DNA of 64,000 bases from Gnetum montanum (taxonomy: Eukaryota; Streptophyta; Gnetopsida; Gnetales; Gnetaceae), in contig MNCI01008033.1 in NCBI GenBank assembly GCA_015680685.1, positions 300,990-364,989 on the forward strand. Reading direction: 5' to 3'. Made by a program: the position numbers and the translations under genes. Positions 57,650 to 64,000 of the stretch are shown one piece after another. The first letter of the stretch is position 1, and every line of letters starts with the position of its first letter. Below the pieces are notes generated by a model. It saw only the letters and a list, made by a program, of their open reading frames with translations, did no database searches and was not told the DNA's origin.

Positions 57650-59823
57650 TGAAACACCATCAATTTTGGGCTCTTATGACTCAATACCAAATTTGTCTGA
57701 GCATCGAGACCTGGGCGAAATTTTTCCAAGTGTGGTGTCATGCTAGGTTGCACAGATCACATGGCACCCTAGAAGTCCTAATGCTTGCAAATTTTCTTCT
57801 GAGTCTATCTACTACACCCCTTATCATAGTCAGTGTAACATCCATGTCCATTACTAGTTTTCACCAAAAGGACACCAAGGGTGGGCTAAATAATTCAGTA
57901 AATTTTCTATCTTCTGAGTCATCCAGTTGCCAGTCCACCCAGGTGCCAGGCTAGGAGCAGTCAAAAGTGTTCAAGATGCAGAAAATAGTTCGGTAATTTT
58001 TCTATTTTTGAGCTGCTATGCTCCACTACGCTCCACTATGTTGCACAACGTAGCAGGCCATGTGGGACTGAATTTTTTCTAAGTGTTGAACCAAACATAG
58101 AAGGTGTATTTGGGGCAATTTTTCGACTTTCGAGGCTACTTGTCCTACTTCAACACAAGGTGTGACCAGTGTGTCATGGGAAAACTTTGCAAATTTTGCT
58201 AAAATTTGGTCCCAAAGTGGTGCTACGCTATGCATAAGTTCAGAGTCCAAATTTTTTCTAAGTGCTTGATTAGAAAATAGTCAAGCTATCTAACTGCATT
58301 TAGCAATTTTCTGACTCCCAAAGTTGCTTGGATAGCTGCATAATAGAATGTGATCACCTTGTCATGAAGGGAAATTGCAAGTCTTATCAAGAATTAGCCA
58401 AAAATATGTGCTACGCCGCACAGCGTAGCGTAGTGTAACAAATATGCCAGGGTCCAAAACTTCCTAAGTATGAAATAGAAAGTTGTCAAGCCATTCTGAC
58501 ATGAAAGATGCATTTTTAGGTTGATAAAATTCCTAGCCTGGCTACATGCGGGAGTGTGACCAAGAAGCATCTCGAACTTCGGTCAAAATTCATCAAAATA
58601 GGGGTTCTACGCTTTACTACACTATGCAACATAGACAATGTAGCAGGCCAGAAATGTAAAATTTTCCAAGTGTTCAAGCTACGCTTTGCTACGCTAGGTA
58701 GCATAGATAGTGTAGCACTTAGAAAACACCTTCCAAATGCCTATAGAAGCTCCCAAAATTTGGCATCGACATCAATCCTGCTCCAACACCTCTTCAGTGG
58801 CCAAAGTAAGTAGTCTGTTTTGGTTTTTGCACCCCCTGTTGGTCCCCAAAATTGTCCCTACGCTTGATTATACTCAAAAGAGGAGGGAAGATGTAGTCCT
58901 AGAGTGTAGGCTCCAATTTGCATTTATTCTAGGTATTCTATAAAAAAACATGGTAGTCCTTTAGATTTTGGCACATGTGGTCTAGGTAATATGGTCATAG
59001 TTTGGTAGATTTTGGTTCTTGTTCTTGTCCTATCTAGCATAGCACCACACTTTGAGCATAGCACATCAGCGTAACACATCCACATTCGTGCTATACGGGA
59101 CCTTGGACACGTGGTGTTCAAAGCACGTCTCTCCCCCAACCCTGGCTCTATAAATACCTTAGTAAACGACATTATAAGGGTTGGCTTTTGTAGTCGACTT
59201 CGGTAGAAGATTGGTGAGAAAAAAGTTGATGAGTGGCAAATCTCAGCATTAGGGCTTTCCAAATCCTTACTCCACTCCCACGCCTAAACGTGACACCTGG
59301 CCATGTATAGCATAGCAACTCTTAGACCATCAAACATCAGCTCCTTCATGCCAATCAACACCACGTCTACAACACTCTAGGGAGTGTGACCATATTGCCT
59401 TGCTACCCAGTTATTTCTATCTATGCCACACACCAATTGTACACATCATTCAATCAAAAGCCACGTCCTCTAATCTTGGGGTGATGCATTTCTTTACTTG
59501 CACTCTCATTTCATTCTTTTTCTACAACATTTTAAACTATTAGTGTATCTATTTCTTTATATTGTCATATGCACCTACGCACATATTCTCTCGCTGTTAT
59601 GCATATTGTACTCCTACTTATTTCGAACTCTTATACGTGACACTTAAAATCATTATCTCCACATGGTTATTTTAACATCACATAAGTCCCTGTTTGATCG
59701 ACAAGACGGCTTAGGGCACCTCATTTCTGTGTTCCCTAGCATAGCCCTCTCGTAGACTCGGGGTTAGGTTGTGCACCTGACAATCTCTCGATGCTCTAGC
59801 CATCAACGTTTTCAAACACTACA
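57650..59823 (+). repeat. 3' LTR of element B
   Basis: 2,174 bp, collinear with the 5' LTR. TATA at 59148-59156. Carries a G-box CACGTG at 59108-59113 that is CATGTG in the 5' LTR, an example of the C/T differences between the two. Confidence 0.9.
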
Positions 59824-59828
59824 CCATA
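59824..59828. repeat. TSD of element B (CCATA, right)
   Basis: Partner of 40046-40050. The ~67 bases after it are probably the remainder of interrupted A2. Confidence 0.85.
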
Positions 59829-59895
59829 GTGGGTCAACTCCGTATGAACTAAACTCATCTTATAACTTGCCCACTATTGCAACTTTAATTAAGTG

Positions 59896-60829
59896 TGTTG
59901 ATGAGACGCGATATCGCATCCCATGCGATATCGCGTACGCAATATCGCGGTCAGTCGCCAAATCTATAAATAAGAGGTGGCACTCCCCTTATTTCCCATC
60001 CTAGGCTTAAAGTAGGAAAACTCTGGTAGTTTGATCACTCCAGAGATAGAATATTTTCCATGTGCCCACAGTACGAGTCCCCAAGTGAATGGATCTTTAT
60101 TCGAGCAGCTTTCTACTTGAATGCAAGTTGTGTACGGTAATAAAGACGAGCTTTGTGGATAAACCTTGCAGTGCATGGAATAGGATTTATTATTTGTTAT
60201 TTCTTACCTATTATTTATTACCTGCATTAGTGCGGCATGAGTACGACTTGATTATGAGCATTGACGAATGTGTACGGCTAATCAAGAAATCGGCTACTCA
60301 TCACGATTAGTCTCTCTCACCCTTAACTTCTAGAATGTGGGATGAGTATGACTTGATTACGAGCATCCACGGATGTGTATGGCTAGTCAAGGAATCGGCT
60401 ACTCATCACGTTTAGGCTAGTTAAGTTCCTCAGTATGACCACTTCGAGCACGTGCGTTACGTGTGGTGATTCCAGTAACGATTAGCATTTGGTAGCCACA
60501 GTTGCATAGTTCAGGGTGTGTACGGTAAGTGGGAATGGATTCTAACGCTAGTTAATTTAGACTTAGGTCCTTAGTTAGAATTAGTTAGTTCTCTCAACCC
60601 TTCACCCTTTAGCATAGGAGAAAAACCATAAAAGACCATAAAAATCATATACCTCGGACTTACTTAACCATACATCGTGACAACAAGAAGTAAGTCTGGG
60701 AAGACAACGAATGATTAACCCTAAGTGTTCCATGGGGCGTTTAGGCATTTAGTCTGCAGAGTTCGACTGGATCGTGCGTGCTACGCTCGTTTCGTATGGT
60801 TGAGTGTAGGGGTACCTCACCACTCATCA
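59896..60829 (+). repeat. 5' LTR of A3
   Basis: Starts TGTTGATGAG, ends CACTCATCA, 934 bp. TATA box CTATAAATAAG at ~59964-59974. Just upstream lie GCGATATCGC at 59908-59917 and 59925-59934 and a one-base variant at 59939-59948. Two ~100-bp internal repeats (GAGTACGACTTGATTATGAG and GAGTATGACTTGATTACGAG blocks) lie at ~60238-60310 and ~60340-60415. Confidence 0.8.
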
Positions 60830-60830
60830 T

Positions 60831-60848
60831 TGGCGTCGTTTCTAGGGA
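60831..60848 (+). other. A3 primer-binding site, tRNA-Asp type
   Basis: TGGCGTCGTTTCTAGGGA; 14 of 18 bases match TGGCGCCGTTGCCGGGGA, complementary to plant tRNA-Asp. Confidence 0.65.
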
Positions 60849-60969
60849 CTAAGTGTTTGTGCACCGAATAGAACATAAGGGATATCTCTCACATTGTTGT
60901 GAGCCTTAACGAACCTTTAGGTTAATCAACAGAAAAATTATATACGGTAAATTTAGCACATTGATAAAA

Positions 60970-62892
60970 ATGCCTTCTTCTCATAAGAGCAACTCACCAC
61001 CTAAGGATCATACACAAGATAGTCGGCAACATAAAAAACATAACCAAAATCAGCCAGTGCCTCAACAATGTAAAATGACATATACTCATCCCGATGAGTA
61101 TATTCCCAACTTTACTTTTATTCTCCATCAAGATGAACAGCTGTGATGGAGAGATTTGCAAGGTAACATTGTGTTACCCCTTGATCGATCAGTCCCTAAC
61201 ATGCTCTTCAGTGCCTTGGCACAGATTGGCATGCAAGAACTATTTGCAGAATACGTTATGGATGGCTTTGACACAAGGGATTATCATCCCACAGATGCCC
61301 AACGTATTTGAGACTTAAGGTAGGAGAGTCAACATACTTTTCTGAAGGGCAAAGCCCCGCATATCCTTAGCGAAATAGGAGATGAGAATCCCCTTATCAT
61401 GGGTTCTCTAACAAATGATGTTCCCCCTTCTAACGATGATGAGGAGGAAGGGTATCAGAACATGCAATCAACGATACATATCCCTGGTTCTGATGCCTGT
61501 GAACACTAGTTGTTCACAGAGGGAACAACCACTTATGCCAAGGATGGGCACTTAGATCGTCACCACGATCAGGGCCGTAGCAGCTGAATAGAAGGCAAGA
61601 AACATCGTCATGGAGATGGTTCCCCTTATTCTTTCCCTTCTTCACATCACTCACCCTCTCCTTCCACATCTGGGTGCAGCCACCATGAACATAAAGGTGA
61701 GGATAAAAGTAAGAAAGATGAAAGACCTCGATGAGAAAGTCGAGAGAGAGGACAAGGGCAAGGATGTAAGGAGAGTAGGGAACAACGCAGACATCACAAG
61801 CATCATGAAAGAGATGATCATGACGAGCCCTTACTCGCAACCCGAAGTATGCTTGACATAATGGAGGTAGTTAGGATTCCCACAAGGCATTTGAAAGATA
61901 GTCAGATCAAACGATTAGACATGAACAATATCCCACGATTTGAAGGGGGATACAGTGCTGATCTGCAAAATCATTTACGGGCAATCCACGATGCCTGTGC
62001 CTTGCAGAATATAGAAAATGAGTGGAAAAAACTTAAGTTGTTTCCAAGGACACTCACCAAAGAAGTAGAGAGCTGGTACCGGTCCTTAGAATCGAAAACC
62101 ATCAGGAGGTGGAGTACGATGCTAGAACTATTCAATGAAAAGTATCAAACGTACTCCAGAGTGTCCAATTTGCGTAAGTAGATCCAAGGCTGGAAGCAAG
62201 GTCATCATGAACCCTTGGATGCTACCATGGCCCGCTATTACACATTGTTACATCGTTGCCCAGGCCATGGGTACACTCAGCTAGATCAACTTCACCACAT
62301 CGTGGATGGGCTAAGGCATGAAGCTAGAAGAACCCTTGGGACTTATGCCCAAGGGCGATTATCAAAACTTAGAGGCCATGAAGTACAAAGCTTTTTGGAG
62401 CAAGTAGCAAATGAAGAAGGTGAGCTACGCAAAAGGGAAAGTGCGGAAGAGTACAACCGCGATTCCTCCCTTCGAAAGAAGGGAGTGAAATTTTGTGATG
62501 AAGAGGATGAATCATCACTTGAAGAGTTGGTGAACTGGAAAACCTTGCCGATCCAAAAATTAACAATAGAAATAGTGGCTAAGGTAGACGATGTATGGAG
62601 TTCCTTAGACTCTAAAATAGAAATCGTCTTCAAAATTGTAGAAGAGTCTAAGGTTTTACAAAGTAGTGACAAAGGTAAGAAAAAGTGGAGAGATTTAGGC
62701 CCTACACGTAACAAGGGTAAGGGAAAAATCACTAACTTCGATGTGGCTGTAGATTCTGACACATACGATGACAGTGGATGTGAGATCTGCCACTATGACC
62801 ATCCTAAGGGATGTTGCCCCATCATCTCACATCTACAGGAGTCTGGGGTGTATGCGCTTAATCCAAGACTTAACCAACGGCAAACACCCTGA
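60970..62892 (+). pseudogene. A3 gag
   Basis: One frame of ~640 codons from an ATG at 60970 (MPSSHKSN), broken by about seven stops but no frameshift. N-terminal segment EYIPNFTFILHQDEQL, then a TGA at 61144; then NIVLPLDRSVPNMLF, a His/Asp/Ser/Lys-rich hinge (61550-61830), the capsid-like core (MNNIPRFEGGYSADL, ENEWKKLKLFPRTLTKEVES, IRRWSTMLELFNEKYQTYSR, HEPLDATMARYYTLLHRCPG, LHHIVDGLRHEARRTLG), a Lys/Glu-rich segment, and CEICHYDHPKGCCPIISHL at ~62783-62838. The last 225 codons are fully open. Gag binds and packages element RNA. Confidence 0.8.
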
Positions 62893-63490
62893 AGGTTACC
62901 TTATCCACAAGGTAACCCAAGGCAGTTCCACCAACCACTAATGTATTATCCAAGTGGAACTGCACCATAGCCCATCAGACAGCATCAGCAGTGGCAATAC
63001 CCACAGTTGTGGGGGATTCCATCGCCGAAACATCAGTACACTTACCGGCAGCCTGATCCTTATGGATATTATGTGCAGTAGCTGATTTCTCCAAGTGACT
63101 CTATGAGTCACTTAACTCGCAACCATCACTACCAAGTTCGGGATTACTTCATAAGGACTCCTTCTCCTTTGGGAGACACTCCATACCCACACCATCCTCC
63201 TAATCCATCCGCACCTCTTCCACCATAAGTAGTTCCCGTAACACCTCTTGCTCCAATGATGCAAGGGGAACTTCCTCCTCAACCGCAACAACGTCACGCT
63301 GCGAGAGTGTAAATATCCAACCTACTGCTGGTTCTGACAATTGTAAAAAGAGAAGACTCTACTTCAGAACCAAAAGCCCAGACAAACTCTCACAACAACA
63401 AGCGGTTGAGACCATGTACACTCCTCCACCATCTAACACTTTGGAGCACCCTTCTGTCCAAAACCAGAGCTTAATGCATACGGTTATGTT
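62893..63490 (+). other. A3 Pro/Gln/Tyr-rich linker
   Basis: The same frame continues past a TGA as Pro/Gln/Tyr-rich sequence (for example QWQYPQLWGIPSPKHQYTYR) with further stops; no domain. Confidence 0.5.
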
Positions 63491-63499
63491 AACACATAT

Positions 63500-64000
63500 C
63501 GTAACTGACTGGATCAAGGTGGGCCACCTTCCCAGGAAACTAACTGACCCTAGGAGTCCCTTAATCTATTTATAGATCGTCGAAAATGAACCACATAGGA
63601 CTCTTCTTGACTTAGGTTCCAGAGTTAACTTAATTTCATGAGAGATGTATCACGCCTGGAACCTGCCCCAACTTAAGAAGAGCAACATTCAACTAGAGTT
63701 GGCAAACCAGTCCATCACCATTCCCTTGGGATTAGTGGAGGACATCATTACCACTGTGTGTGGTTGGTCTTACCCAGCTGATTTTCTGGTGATTGAAATG
63801 AACAACAATGAAGGGGACTTCCCAATTATAATGGGAAGGGCATGGCTAAGTAAAGTAGACGCATGCCTTAGGATCTGCGATCTTTCATTGGAAATCTCTA
63901 AGATAAACATTTGTGGAAAGATCGAGAAGAGGAAAGTTCCATGCATCACATACAGTGATTCATCGGGTAATGACATGGAGGAAATGCCTCCATGTAACAG
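63500..64000 (+). pseudogene. A3 retropepsin
   Basis: Contains RTLLDLGSRVNLIS (active site LLDxGSxVNLIS), LKKSNIQLELANQSITIPLG, GWSYPADFLVIEMNN and DFPIIMGRAWLSKVDACLRI. In the parallel A1 sequence the active-site Gly is replaced by Ser. A stop at the start of the segment and one after NLIS are visible. Continues to the window edge. Confidence 0.7.

Larger units (their letters stand above)
40051..59823 (+). mobile_element. Element B: 19.8-kb Tat-lineage LTR retrotransposon
   Basis: Complete at both ends: 5' LTR 40051-42208, 3' LTR 57650-59823, both TGAAACACCATCAATTTTGGG...CTACA, flanked by CCATA. Order: primer site, leader, gag (~43490-45450), protease (45470-46140), 27-bp repeat array, antisense spliced gene (51836-47147), short repeat, RT-RNase H (52490-53900), second RNase H (53960-54400), integrase (54600-55694), 30-bp repeat array, purine tract, LTR. 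Dual RNase H, Tat-type gag and the large size place it in the Tat/Ogre group. By eye the LTRs differ at roughly one position in eight, mostly transitions, so the insertion is old. All sense frames carry stops. Confidence 0.9.
59896..64000 (+). mobile_element. Athila-like element A3, cut by the window edge
   Basis: 5' LTR 59896-60829, primer site 60831-60848, gag 60970-62892, Pro/Gln-rich linker, protease 63500-64000. RT and integrase would lie beyond the window. The best preserved member of the family here. Confidence 0.8.

Overview
The window reads as nuclear DNA from a seed plant with a large, repeat-rich genome. It is about 60% A+T and carries plant-type Ty3/gypsy (Athila and Tat lineages), Ty1/copia, L1 and SINE-like sequences. 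The one recognisable host gene is a chloroplast ACT-repeat protein with multi-kilobase introns. Long introns, old retrotransposons and a LINE type unusual for flowering plants would fit a gymnosperm, but nothing here proves the lineage. There are no intact prokaryotic-style genes; nearly every protein signal is a decayed transposon reading frame.

Left part (1-16 kb). An L1 3' end on the plus strand (1-308) is followed by a nearly complete minus-strand L1 (1277-6625) bracketed by a ~40-bp target-site duplication. Next come a minus-strand SINE (~7.2 kb) and a second, different LINE on the plus strand (8.1-10.9 kb), with an ORF1 of the RRM/CTD kind and a CR1/Jockey-like reverse transcriptase. 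From 11.9 to 15.2 kb three minus-strand exons of an ACR11/ACR12-like gene are visible. Its remaining exons are not seen; if the gene is intact, the elements at 1-11 kb lie in or beyond its next intron.

Middle (16-40 kb). A minus-strand copia gag (17.6-18.7 kb), a copia-type LTR (20.1-20.8 kb) and a minus-strand copia integrase-RT-RNase H (21.6-23.6 kb) precede a minus-strand Tat-like gag-protease (24.2-26.4 kb). A minus-strand Athila-like element A1 follows (26.46-35.02 kb, 5' LTR and PBS preserved). A solo LTR with a perfect 5-bp TSD is inserted in its gag. A plus-strand gypsy gag-protease D (35.0-37.2 kb) and a plus-strand Athila-like LTR plus gag, A2 (37.2-40.0 kb), complete this part.

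Right part (40-64 kb). A Tat-lineage LTR retrotransposon, element B, runs from 40051 to 59823 (19.8 kb). It has ~2.2-kb LTRs, the perfect TSD CCATA, gag, protease, RT-RNase H, a second archaeal-type RNase H, integrase and tandem-repeat arrays. Between its protease and RT sits an antisense, multi-exon gene (about 51.84-47.15 kb) with its own TATA box and consensus splice sites; codon phase is maintained over the first three exons. This is the most unusual object in the window. The window ends in a third Athila-like element, A3 (LTR 59896-60829, PBS, gag, protease), cut by the window edge.

Together the window records successive nested insertions: A1 then the solo LTR inside it, and A2 then B inside it. 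Decay appears dominated by C-to-T type changes that create stop codons.
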